Source of the DNA: Actinopolymorpha cephalotaxi
GTDB taxonomy: Bacteria; Actinomycetota; Actinomycetes; Propionibacteriales; Actinopolymorphaceae
Length of the DNA: 64,000 nt
Reading direction: 5' to 3'
NCBI RefSeq assembly: GCF_013408535.1
Contig: NZ_JACBZA010000001.1
Span: 6,718,850 to 6,782,849, forward strand
Part shown: piece by piece, positions 24,406 through 31,031 of the stretch
Position numbering within the stretch: the first letter of the stretch is position 1
Layout: the number at the start of each line of letters is the position of its first letter
Position numbers and translations under genes: made by a program
The notes under the pieces: generated by a model
Database searches by the model: none
Seen by the model: the letters and a program-made list of their open reading frames with translations, nothing else
Told to the model about the DNA's origin: nothing

Positions 24406-24777
24406 CGGGCCGGCGGAGGTCCCCCGCACCACCGGCCGGCAGCACCAGCACGACACTCCGGGGCCTGCGGTCGCCCCCTCCAGCGATCGCGTGGCTCGTC
24501 GGGCGTACGGCATGGTGCTCGGCGAAATGTCAGTTCGGCGCGGGCCGTCGTTTCGAACCGGCAGTGGCCGCTGCCAGGGGCCCGGGCGGCTGCCGCGATG
24601 GCCACCTTCGGCCATCGCGAGATGACCATAGCGGTCCGGTAGCGGTGCCGGAACCCGGGGTTACCGGATTGTCGGACAAAAAGTGACCTTCTCGTTTCGG
24701 AACGTCACCTTTCGCCTCCCGGCAGTCCTCCCTCGCCGCGTGGCCGGTCCGGTGGCGACAGGCCGGACGATCAGGTC

Positions 24778-24783
24778 TAACGT
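24778..24783 (+). promoter_or_regulatory. -10 box TAACGT for the leaderless ANTAR gene
   Basis: TAACGT lies 7 nt before ATG 24791; the frame continues upstream but without family similarity, so this box decides the start. Confidence 0.55.
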
Positions 24784-24790
24784 GTGCGCA

Positions 24791-25606
24791 ATGCGGACAG
24801 TGACCGAGCGGGAACTCATAGCGGCGTTCGTGGCGCTCGCGGGGTCGCCGGACGACCAGGGCGCCGCCGACCGGGGGACCGACGACCGGGACGCCGACGG
24901 CCACCTCGGGTCGCTCGTCCGCGGTGCCACGTCGCTGCTGGACGTCGGCGCGGCCGGGGTCCTGCTCGCCGACGACGACGGGACGCTGGGCGTCGCCGCC
25001 TCCTCCGACGACGTGGTCGCCCAGGTCGAGGCCGCCGCGCTGGCCGGGCCGGACGGTCCGGGCGTGGACTGCTACCGCACGTTCGCCGCGGTCGGCACCC
25101 CCGACCTGGGCTCGGCTCTGGACCGGTGGCCGCGGTTCGCGGCGCTGGCGCTCGGCGCCGGATACACCGGTACGTACGCCGTGCCGTTGCGGGTGCCGGG
25201 CGCGGTGATCGGCGCCGTCACCCTCCACCGCACCGCATCCGCGACCGAGCTCGCGACCGGTTCTGCGACCGCGACCTGGCCCGGCGACGACGCGCTGACG
25301 CTCGCCCAGGGGCTGGCCGACGTCGCCGCCGCCACTGTCGTACGCGAGCGGGCACTGCGGCACTCCGGCGTGCTGGCCCAGCAGCTGCGGTCGGCGCTGG
25401 ACAGCAGGGTGGTGATCGAGCAGGCCAAGGGCATCCTCGCCGAGCGCGGCGGGTTCGGGGTGGACGCGGCGTTCACCCAGCTGCGTGGGTACGCCCGGCG
25501 CAACCGCATCCGGCTGGCAGACCTCGCCGACGGGATCGTCGACGGCACGGTCGACACCCGCCCGGTGCTGGGACGCCCGGCGACGGCGGTGCGCGGGCGG
25601 AAGTAG
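24791..25606 (+). CDS. GAF-ANTAR transcription antitermination regulator
   Basis: A 271-residue sensor with a GAF domain (about residues 30-170; SLLDVGAAGVLLADDDGTLGVAASS and YAVPLRVPGAVIGAVTLHR, each in part) and a C-terminal ANTAR domain (about 200-255; LRSALDSRVVIEQAKGILAERGGFGVDAAFTQLRGYARRNRIRLADLA, in part). ANTAR domains bind paired RNA hairpins and let RNA polymerase pass terminators. The GAF ligand is unknown. It ends 22 bp from the converging Erm-type gene. Its RNA targets are not obvious; the hairpins just upstream have larger loops than classical ANTAR sites. Confidence 0.85.
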   Translation: MRTVTERELIAAFVALAGSPDDQGAADRGTDDRDADGHLGSLVRGATSLLDVGAAGVLLADDDGTLGVAASSDDVVAQVEAAALAGPDGPGVDCYRTFAAVGTPDLGSALDRWPRFAALALGAGYTGTYAVPLRVPGAVIGAVTLHRTASATELATGSATATWPGDDALTLAQGLADVAAATVVRERALRHSGVLAQQLRSALDSRVVIEQAKGILAERGGFGVDAAFTQLRGYARRNRIRLADLADGIVDGTVDTRPVLGRPATAVRGRK

Positions 25607-25628
25607 GCGACCGCTCACCGCCACCGCT

Positions 25629-26477
25629 TCACCGCCGGGACAGGCCGAGCGCCGAACGCGCGACGCCGGCCCAGCGGTCGGCCGGGACCGCACCCGCGCG
25701 AACTCCCCGGTCCAGGCCCGACTCACCGAGGATCCGGCCGGCCGCCGACCTGCCCGCCACCTCGGCGACCACGGTGCGCGCCGGTTGGTCCGGGCACCGG
25801 AACGCCTCGGCCAGCATGGCGTACAGCAGCCGCCGAACGCGCCGCCCTGTGAGCCCGGGGCGGGGCCGCACCCGCAGATGCGCGGAGTCCACCGACGGCG
25901 CGGGCGTGAACGCCGCAGCCCGGACCCGGCGTACGACCCGCAGTTCGTACGCGGCCCCCCACCAGGCGGTCTCCAGGTCGCGGGGCGCCGCACGGCTGAC
26001 GCGCTGGGCGAAGCCCCACTCGATCACCAGGTCGGCGGCGGCCAGGCTGCTCCCGCCGCCGTTCGCGTCCGTCAGCAGCCGGCGCAACAGCAGGGTGGAC
26101 AGGTCGTACGGAATGGACGCGACCACCTGGAACGGCCGCCCTGGCAGCGGCACTCTCGTCAGGTCGCCGGCCACCACCCGGACGTTCGGATGGTCGCCGA
26201 ACCTGCGCTCCAGCCGGGCGAGGAATCCGGGGTCGCGTTCGATGGCGAGGACCCGGGCGCCGGTGCGCGCGAGTGGGGCGGTGAGCGTGCCCGGGCCGGC
26301 GCCGAGGTCCAGGACGAGGGAGTCCGGCCCGAGGGCGGCGGACTCGACCAGGCCGCGCACCGCCGTACCGGACCGCAGCAGGTGGATCCCGTGGTGGTTG
26401 GCGGTGGACGGACGGCGGTCGGTACGACGGTCGGTACGACGGGCAGGGGTGGACGAGCGGGGCGTGCGGGCAGGCAT
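25629..26477 (-). CDS. Erm/KsgA-type rRNA adenine N6-methyltransferase
   Basis: A 282-residue Rossmann-fold RNA adenine methyltransferase. SAM motif I is LDLGAGPGTLT (residues 56-66), motif II ends in AIERDP, AGDLTRVPLP is motif III and the catalytic motif IV reads SIPY (121-124) where the family usually has NIPY or NxPF. The remaining length fits Erm enzymes, which methylate A2058 of 23S rRNA and give macrolide-lincosamide-streptogramin resistance. The ATG at 26477 follows GAGGAC. The upstream leader holds a small ORF with an RLR motif and a terminator-like hairpin, strongly suggesting drug-inducible expression. Resistance itself is inferred, not shown. Confidence 0.82.
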   Translation of the reverse strand: MPARTPRSSTPARRTDRRTDRRPSTANHHGIHLLRSGTAVRGLVESAALGPDSLVLDLGAGPGTLTAPLARTGARVLAIERDPGFLARLERRFGDHPNVRVVAGDLTRVPLPGRPFQVVASIPYDLSTLLLRRLLTDANGGGSSLAAADLVIEWGFAQRVSRAAPRDLETAWWGAAYELRVVRRVRAAAFTPAPSVDSAHLRVRPRPGLTGRRVRRLLYAMLAEAFRCPDQPARTVVAEVAGRSAAGRILGESGLDRGVRAGAVPADRWAGVARSALGLSRR

Positions 26478-26527
26478 GACGTCCTCGAGATGTGCGCTGC
26501 GGATGGGAGCCTTGGGAAGAGGCCCCA

Positions 26528-26541
26528 CCGAGAGCTCTCGG
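26528..26541. repeat. 14-bp perfect palindrome in the Erm leader
   Basis: CCGAGAGCTCTCGG lies 51 bp before the methyltransferase start and could form a second leader hairpin. Confidence 0.6.
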
Positions 26542-26572
26542 GAGGTCGGAAAACACCTGGTCGGCCTGAGAC

Positions 26573-26604
26573 CAGAAGGCCAGAAGGCCGGATGGCCAGA
26601 TGGC
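26573..26604 (+). repeat. Four imperfect 8-bp tandem repeats in the Erm leader
   Basis: CAGAAGGC, CAGAAGGC, CGGATGGC and CAGATGGC follow each other without gaps on the + strand. On the leader RNA these give repeated GCCTTCTG/GCCATCTG units. Confidence 0.7.
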
Positions 26605-26631
26605 AGGGTCGGGCCGAAGACGCCGGCCCGG

Positions 26632-26664
26632 AAAAACGCCCAGGTCAGCGTGCGGACGCCTGGG
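26632..26664 (-). terminator. Attenuator-like hairpin with U-tract after the leader ORF
   Basis: On the - strand CCCAGG (26664-26659) pairs with CCTGGG (26644-26639), with an inner GCGT/ACGC pairing, followed by CGTTTTT (U5 at 26636-26632). It begins 9 nt after the stop codon of the leader ORF, so a ribosome stalled in the ORF could change its folding. Confidence 0.6.
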
Positions 26665-26672
26665 TCAGACCG

Positions 26673-26735
26673 TCACCGAGAGGTCGGCGGGGCGGTGAAC
26701 CGCAGGCGGACGAACAGCGCGTTGAACGCACACAT
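26673..26735 (-). CDS. Leader peptide with RLR macrolide-arrest-like motif
   Basis: ATG 26735 opens a 20-residue frame, MCAFNALFVRLRFTAPPTSR, ending at TGA 26675-26673. It lies exactly 7 nt after a TAGGGT box, so it would be read from a leaderless mRNA. The RLRF segment at residues 10-13 matches the R-x-R (+x+) motif at which macrolide- or ketolide-bound ribosomes stall, as in the ErmD leader with its MRLRF start. A terminator-like hairpin follows at once and the Erm-type gene lies 195 bp downstream. Translation is inferred from this architecture. Confidence 0.6.
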   Translation of the reverse strand: MCAFNALFVRLRFTAPPTSR

Positions 26736-26742
26736 GGGCGCG

Positions 26743-26748
26743 ACCCTA
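26743..26748 (-). promoter_or_regulatory. -10 box TAGGGT for the leaderless Erm leader transcript
   Basis: TAGGGT on the - strand lies 7 nt before the leader-peptide ATG at 26735. Confidence 0.6.
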
Positions 26749-26769
26749 GTGCGGGTACGCGACGGCCCG

Positions 26770-26787
26770 CGACCGAATATCCGGTCG
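26770..26787. promoter_or_regulatory. Dyad at the -35 region of the Erm leader promoter
   Basis: CGACCGAATATCCGGTCG is an 18-bp dyad with one mismatched pair, about 22 bp upstream of the -10 box, with an AT-rich centre. It could be a regulator site. Confidence 0.4.
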
Positions 26788-26855
26788 AGGGCCAAGGCGA
26801 TCCGCCGGCGCTCCAGGGGTACCAGGCGTTCAAGGTGTACGAGAGGGACGAGACC

Positions 26856-27899
26856 TCAGCCCGCGTCGGTCTGGGTGACCTTGGACAGCCCGCGCGGTGC
26901 GTCGGGGTCCAGGCCGAGCCGGCGGGCGAGGCTCTCCACCATCAGCTGCCCGGGCACGACCGTGGCCAGCGGCGCCACCATCTCCGGCAGGTCGGGGCCC
27001 GGGACCGACAGCGCGCACGCGGCGCCGAACGCCGCGTCGCCGCCGATCCCGATCGTGGTGGCGCCCCGGCGGGCGAGGTCGGTGGCGACCTCGGTGAGGC
27101 CGCCCACCACCGGGCCGTCCTTCGCCGCGACCACGATCGCGGCCACGTCGGCGTCGACGACCGCGATCGGGCCGTGCCGCAGATCGGCGTACGACAGACC
27201 GCGGACCGGCCGCAGGCAGGTCTCCTCCAGCTTCAGCGCCACCTCCAGCGCGGTGCCGAACAGCAGCCCGCGCCCGGACACCAGCGTCTCCGCCGACTTC
27301 GCGAGCTGGGCCGCCGCCGCGTCCACGCCCTCCCGCCGCTCGACCAGCGCGGACATCTGCGCGGGCACCCGGGCCAGGTCGGCGTCCAGGGAGGTCGGGT
27401 CCGGCGCCAGGGCGGTGGCCAGGACGGCCATCGCGGTGAGCTGGGTGGTGTAGGTCTTGGTGGCGGGTACGGCGAGCTCGCGGCCGGCGTCGGTGGCCAG
27501 GGTCAGGTCGGCACCCCGGGCCAGCGAGCTCTCGCCGTCGTTGGTCACCGCGACCGTCCGGGCGCCGCGCCCGGCCGCCCACTCCTGGGTCTCCACGATC
27601 TCGCGGGTCTCACCGGACTGCGAGACGCACACGACCAGCGCGTCGGTGAGGTCGACCTCGGCGTGGTAGTGGGTGGCGATGCTCGGCGCGGCCAGTCCCG
27701 CCATCCGGTGGGCGTGGGTCTCCACCAGGTAGCGGCCGTAGACGCAGGCGTTGTCGGAGGACCCGCGGGCGACGAACAGGATGTGGCGGGTGCCCTCAGC
27801 GAGGCGGTGCAGCTCGCCGCGCAGCGGACGGAGACCGTCCAGGGTCCGGGCAACCGCCTCCGGCTGCTCAGCGATCTCCCGGGCCATCTGGGTGGTCAT
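26856..27899 (-). CDS. SIS-domain sugar isomerase/deaminase-like protein
   Basis: A 347-residue protein with two SIS domains as in the isomerase half of GlmS and in AgaS/FrlB proteins. Domain 1 includes FVARGSSDNACVYGRYLVE (about residues 42-60) and VVCVSQSGETREIVE (88-102); domain 2 includes GRGLLFGTALEVALKLEET and SYADLRHGPIAVV. SIS domains bind phosphosugars; the likely role is isomerisation or deamination of a hexosamine phosphate. GGAG precedes the ATG at 27899. It diverges from a GntR/UTRA regulator that probably controls it in response to a phosphosugar. Confidence 0.87.
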   Translation of the reverse strand: MTTQMAREIAEQPEAVARTLDGLRPLRGELHRLAEGTRHILFVARGSSDNACVYGRYLVETHAHRMAGLAAPSIATHYHAEVDLTDALVVCVSQSGETREIVETQEWAAGRGARTVAVTNDGESSLARGADLTLATDAGRELAVPATKTYTTQLTAMAVLATALAPDPTSLDADLARVPAQMSALVERREGVDAAAAQLAKSAETLVSGRGLLFGTALEVALKLEETCLRPVRGLSYADLRHGPIAVVDADVAAIVVAAKDGPVVGGLTEVATDLARRGATTIGIGGDAAFGAACALSVPGPDLPEMVAPLATVVPGQLMVESLARRLGLDPDAPRGLSKVTQTDAG

Positions 27900-28047
27900 G
27901 CGGCGGCTCCGAAATCATCAGCGAGGCTCGTGTGTGGGCGTACCCCGTGATGGCGCCGTCGTGGCACGATGCTCGCGACGATGCTGCTCACGGTGTCGGA
28001 GCGACCCTAGAACGCCTCGTGGGCGGCCCGGACGGGAGGTGCCGACG

Positions 28048-28815
28048 GTGGACGAACGTCACCGGGTGGTCACCGACGGTCCGGTGCCCAAACACGCGCA
28101 GCTGCGGCGGATCCTGGAGTCGCTGATCGAGGCCGAGCTCGCCCCGGACGCGCCGATCCCGTCCGAACGCGACCTGATGGCCCTGCACCGGGTGTCCCGG
28201 ATGACGGTGCGGGAGGCGATTGGCCAGCTGGTCACCGAGGGCCGTCTCTACCGAGTCCGGGGCAAGGGCACCTTCGTCGCGGCACCCCGGGTCGACTCGA
28301 TGCTGGAGCTCACGTCGTTCACCGAGGACATGCGCCGGCGTGGCCACGAGCCGGCGACCGTGGTGCTGCGCTCGATCGAGGCCGTTCCGCCGGCCCCGGT
28401 CCGCCGCGCGCTGGGGCTGACCGCGGCCCAGACGGCCTACCGCGTCGAACGCCTGCGGATCGCCGACGGCGTGCCGATGGCGCTGGAGGACGGGTGGTAC
28501 GCCGCCGACCGGGCGCCCGGCCTGCTCGACCGTGACCTGTCCCAGTCGCTGTACGCCGTACTCTCCCGGTCCTACGGCGTGGTGATCGACGCGGCCAAGC
28601 AGACCCTGCGCTCGGAGGTGGCCGACGCGCAGACCGCCCGGATTCTCGGCGTCACCGTCGGCGCCCCGCTGCTGGCGCTGGACCGCACCTCCACCGCCGG
28701 CGGCCGTCCGGTCGAACAGATCACCTCGTGGTACCGCGGCGACCGCTACCAGGTGCACATCGACCTCGCCCGGGCCAGTGACGCCGGCCGGGTGCCCTGG
28801 CAGCCGGCCCGCTGA
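28048..28815 (+). CDS. GntR family regulator with UTRA domain (HutC subfamily)
   Basis: A 255-residue regulator. Residues 20-85 form the GntR winged helix (LPSERDL-like motif seen as IPSERDLMALHRVSRMTVREAIGQLV, quoted in part, then RVRGKGTFV). The UTRA ligand domain follows from LELTSFTEDMRRRGHEP to the C-terminus. In DasR/NagR relatives UTRA binds amino-sugar phosphates. The GTG at 28048 is chosen over an in-frame GTG 9 bp upstream because GGGAGGT is then correctly spaced. It is divergent from the SIS gene across 148 bp. I saw no clear dre-type operator there. Confidence 0.9.
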   Translation: MDERHRVVTDGPVPKHAQLRRILESLIEAELAPDAPIPSERDLMALHRVSRMTVREAIGQLVTEGRLYRVRGKGTFVAAPRVDSMLELTSFTEDMRRRGHEPATVVLRSIEAVPPAPVRRALGLTAAQTAYRVERLRIADGVPMALEDGWYAADRAPGLLDRDLSQSLYAVLSRSYGVVIDAAKQTLRSEVADAQTARILGVTVGAPLLALDRTSTAGGRPVEQITSWYRGDRYQVHIDLARASDAGRVPWQPAR

Positions 28816-28941
28816 TCCGCGCCCGGGAGGCGTCCCGGCACGCGCCGCGACGCGCTGAGCCGGAGGGTGGCCTGCCCGGGCACGGTCGGCTCGGCGATAC
28901 TTGGCGTGAGCAGGACCGACAGACCAGTTCGAGGAGCGCCC

Positions 28942-29967
28942 ATGCCTGTTGCCACGCCTGAGGCCTACGCCGAGATGCTCGACCGCGCCAAGGAGGGCGC
29001 GTTCGCATACCCGGCCATCAACGTCACCTCGTCGCAGACGCTGAACGCAGCGCTCCGAGGGTTCGCCGAGGCGGAGAGCGACGGCATCGTCCAGGTCTCC
29101 ACCGGCGGCGCGGAGTTCCTGTCCGGTTCCACGGTGAAGAACATGGTCACCGGCGCGGCCGCGTTCGCGGCGTACGCCCGTGAGGTCGCCAAGGGCTACC
29201 CCGTCAACATCGCCCTGCACACCGACCACTGCCCGAAGGACAAGCTGGACAAGTTCGTCCGGCCGTTGCTCGAGCTGTCGGCGGAGCGGGTGAAGCGCGG
29301 CGAGGAGCCGCTGTTCCAGTCGCACATGTGGGACGGCTCGGCCGTGCCGCTGGAGGAGAACCTCCAGATCGCCAAGGACCTGCTGGCCAAGGCCGCCGCG
29401 GCCCGGATCATCCTCGAGATCGAGGTCGGAGTGGTCGGTGGTGAGGAGGACGGCATCGTCGGCGCGATCGACGACAAGCTCTACACCACGGTCGGCGACG
29501 GCATGCGCACGGCCGAGGAGCTCGGCCTGGGCGAGCACGGCCGCTACATCACCGCGCTGACGTTCGGCAACGTGCACGGCGTCTACAAGCCGGGCAACGT
29601 CAAGCTGCGCCCGGAGATCCTGAAGGAGATCCAGGAGGCGGTCGGCGCGAAGTACGGCAAGGACAAGCCGTTCGACCTGGTCTTCCACGGCGGCTCAGGC
29701 TCGCTGCTGGAGGAGATCCGCTCCGCGCTCGACTTCGGCGTGGTGAAGATGAACATCGACACCGACACGCAGTACGCCTACACCCGCGGCGTGGTCGACC
29801 ACATGTTCCGCAACTACGAGGGCGTGCTGAAGATCGACGGCGAGGTCGGCGACAAGAAGGCGTACGACCCGCGTGCGTACGGCAAGGCCGCCGAGGCGAC
29901 GATGGCCAAGCGGGTCTCCGAGGCCTGCGAGAACCTCCGCTCGACCGGTACGACGCTCGGGAAGTGA
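28942..29967 (+). CDS. fbaA: Class II fructose-bisphosphate aldolase
   Basis: A 341-residue zinc-dependent aldolase of glycolysis/gluconeogenesis cleaving fructose-1,6-bisphosphate. The zinc and catalytic residues sit in NIALHTDHCPKDKLDKFV (about 90-107), with later zinc ligands in the HGVYKPGNVKL and LVFHGGSGS segments, and the substrate-binding GVVKMNIDTDTQYA near the end. The class IIA long form with the EEDGIVG loop is present. GAGGAG precedes the ATG. It is followed by two hairpins that probably end its transcript. The neighbouring DUF3151 and purA genes are typical for actinobacteria. Confidence 0.95.
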   Translation: MPVATPEAYAEMLDRAKEGAFAYPAINVTSSQTLNAALRGFAEAESDGIVQVSTGGAEFLSGSTVKNMVTGAAAFAAYAREVAKGYPVNIALHTDHCPKDKLDKFVRPLLELSAERVKRGEEPLFQSHMWDGSAVPLEENLQIAKDLLAKAAAARIILEIEVGVVGGEEDGIVGAIDDKLYTTVGDGMRTAEELGLGEHGRYITALTFGNVHGVYKPGNVKLRPEILKEIQEAVGAKYGKDKPFDLVFHGGSGSLLEEIRSALDFGVVKMNIDTDTQYAYTRGVVDHMFRNYEGVLKIDGEVGDKKAYDPRAYGKAAEATMAKRVSEACENLRSTGTTLGK

Positions 29968-29975
29968 CGCCGCCG

Positions 29976-29999
29976 GGCCGGCCCTTCGCCGGGCCGGCC
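29976..29999 (+). terminator. First hairpin after fbaA
   Basis: GGCCGGCCC at 29976-29984 pairs perfectly with 29991-29999 around a 6-nt loop, 8 bp after the stop codon. There is no T-tract. Confidence 0.6.
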
Positions 30000-30011
30000 G
30001 AGTAGGTGTGT

Positions 30012-30049
30012 GAAGGAGCCGGGAGGGTGTCCACCGTCCTGGCTCCTTC
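30012..30049 (+). terminator. Second hairpin after fbaA
   Basis: GAAGGAGCC at 30012-30020 pairs with GGCTCCTTC at 30041-30049. It probably reinforces the first hairpin. Confidence 0.55.
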
Positions 30050-30355
30050 GCGTTCCGGGCCGGTGTGGCGCGGGCTGGGGCGGTGGCCGGGAGGCCACCT
30101 TCGCCGCGCCGTGTCACCTTCTTGTCGCCGTGGGATGCAACGTTTACCGTGCCGTTTGATCAACGTTTACCGGCAGCGTGGTACGACGGCCGCATCCGGC
30201 CACGATTACCGGGAACTCTCCCCGCTTGGAGTATTGCGCGCGTTTCGTCAGGTCCGCGAAACTTAATGGACAGCGGCGACGCTTCGGACGACCCGGTAAT
30301 CCCGGGCCTACGAGGGGCGTCGCCGCGACTATGTCCACGTCGTCTTCGTTGCCGG

Positions 30356-30402
30356 AGCGTGAAGACCCGCGGTGGTCAGGGCCACCCGGTCCTTTCACGC
30401 TT
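30356..30402 (+). repeat. 47-bp palindromic element, copy A
   Basis: Outer arms AGCGTGAAG and TTCACGCTT enclose an inner GGTGG/CCACC pair followed by the conserved CCACCCGG. Copies B, C and D have the same length and layout. Copy B starts exactly 74 bp later. Confidence 0.85.
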
Positions 30403-30429
30403 CGCGTGGGAGGGGTGCGCGCGGGGGGA

Positions 30430-30476
30430 AGTGTGAAGCCCGGCGGTGGTCAGGGCCACCCGGAAGATTCACGCTT
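30430..30476 (+). repeat. 47-bp palindromic element, copy B
   Basis: Same layout as copy A, with outer arm AGTGTGAAG. Its central 17 bases are identical to copy A. The 27 bp between A and B are unrelated to those between C and D. Confidence 0.85.
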
Positions 30477-30593
30477 TCCGGGACCGGCGCGAATGATCCT
30501 GGTGTCGTGCGGCACCGGTCCCTGGCTACCCGGGTAGGGCGCTCGGACCGGGCAGGCGGACCGGGCGGCGCGGGCAGGCACCCACGCAGACGG

Positions 30594-30599
30594 CAGGAT
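30594..30599 (+). promoter_or_regulatory. Candidate -10 box CAGGAT for the leaderless DUF3151 gene
   Basis: CAGGAT lies 6 nt before ATG 30606; no ribosome-binding site is present. Confidence 0.4.
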
Positions 30600-30605
30600 G
30601 GGCCC

Positions 30606-31022
30606 ATGAGCATGAACCTGCTGGGCGAGCCGCCCGCCACCGAACTCCCGGAGGACACCGCCGCGCGCGCCGCCCTGGACGAGGGCACGGAAGCCGCCGA
30701 CGTCGCCCGCGCCCACCCGACGTACTCCCTTGCCTGGGCGATCCTCGCCGAGCGTGCGCTCGCCGAGGGGCGCGACCTGGACGCCTACGCGTACGCCCGG
30801 GTCGGCTACCACCGCGGCCTGGACTCGCTGCGGCGCAGCGGGTGGCGCGGCCACGGTCCGGTGCCGTGGGAGCACGTGCCCAACCGCGGCTTCCTCCGCG
30901 CGCTCGGCGCGCTGGCCAAGGCGGCGGGTTCGATCGGCGAGAGGGACGAGGCCGAACGCTGCTCGACCTTCCTGGCCGAGTCCAGCGCCACCGCCGCCAA
31001 GGAACTCGGCCTGGCCGGCTGA
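30606..31022 (+). CDS. DUF3151 family protein
   Basis: A 138-residue helical protein. LLGEPPATELPED at the N-terminus, AHPTYSLAWAILAERAL, YAYARVGYHRGLDSLRR and the GPVPWEHVPNRGFLRALGALAKAAG segment match DUF3151, a conserved actinobacterial family normally found near fba and purA, as here. Two TPR-like helical hairpins can be seen, but the function is unknown. The ATG at 30606 is preferred over the one at 30612 by the CAGGAT box. The twin 47-bp elements lie 130-250 bp upstream. Confidence 0.87.
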   Translation: MSMNLLGEPPATELPEDTAARAALDEGTEAADVARAHPTYSLAWAILAERALAEGRDLDAYAYARVGYHRGLDSLRRSGWRGHGPVPWEHVPNRGFLRALGALAKAAGSIGERDEAERCSTFLAESSATAAKELGLAG

Positions 31023-31031
31023 CCCGTCAGG

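Larger units (their letters stand above)
24204..24790. other. 587-bp divergent intergenic region with two strong hairpins
   Basis: This lies between the membrane protein (- strand) and the ANTAR gene (+ strand). No convincing protein gene was seen. It contains two strong inverted repeats (24310-24360 and 24367-24405) and, at its right end, less GC-rich DNA with the sequence GTGACCTTCTCG near 24685 and a -10 box at 24778. Confidence 0.6.
26478..26855. promoter_or_regulatory. Leader region of the Erm-type gene
   Basis: Read on the - strand, this stretch contains in order a dyad (26770-26787), a TAGGGT -10 box, a 20-codon leader ORF, a terminator-like hairpin with a U-tract, four 8-bp imperfect repeats, a 14-bp palindrome and the ribosome-binding site of the methyltransferase. 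The order is that of a transcription-attenuation leader. Confidence 0.65.
29968..30605. other. 638-bp intergenic region with terminators and twin 47-bp elements
   Basis: Between fbaA and the DUF3151 gene there is no convincing protein gene. In order it has two hairpins after fbaA, a less GC-rich segment (about 30100-30280) that includes the direct repeat CAACGTTTACCG near 30133 and 30163, and the twin 47-bp palindromic elements at 30356 and 30430. Confidence 0.7.

Noticed and set aside
24058-24642. Protein gene between the membrane protein and the ANTAR gene
   Set aside because: The frame is low in complexity, overlaps the N-terminal part of the membrane-protein gene and crosses two strong hairpins; no ribosome-binding site or domain was seen.
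24685-24716. Dyad GTGAC/GTCAC upstream of the ANTAR gene
   Set aside because: Only five bases pair and the spacing is long; too weak to claim as an operator.
26645-26833. 62-residue frame on the - strand in the Erm leader
   Set aside because: It lacks a ribosome-binding site or promoter at the right distance and crosses the terminator hairpin, whereas the 20-codon frame fits the -10 box exactly.
27900-28047. DasR-type dre operator between the SIS and GntR genes
   Set aside because: I looked for the ACTGGTCTAGACCAnT pattern and found no convincing match.
30356-30476. CRISPR array
   Set aside because: The two repeats are palindromic, 47 bp long with a 27-bp gap, only two copies occur per site and no cas genes are near.
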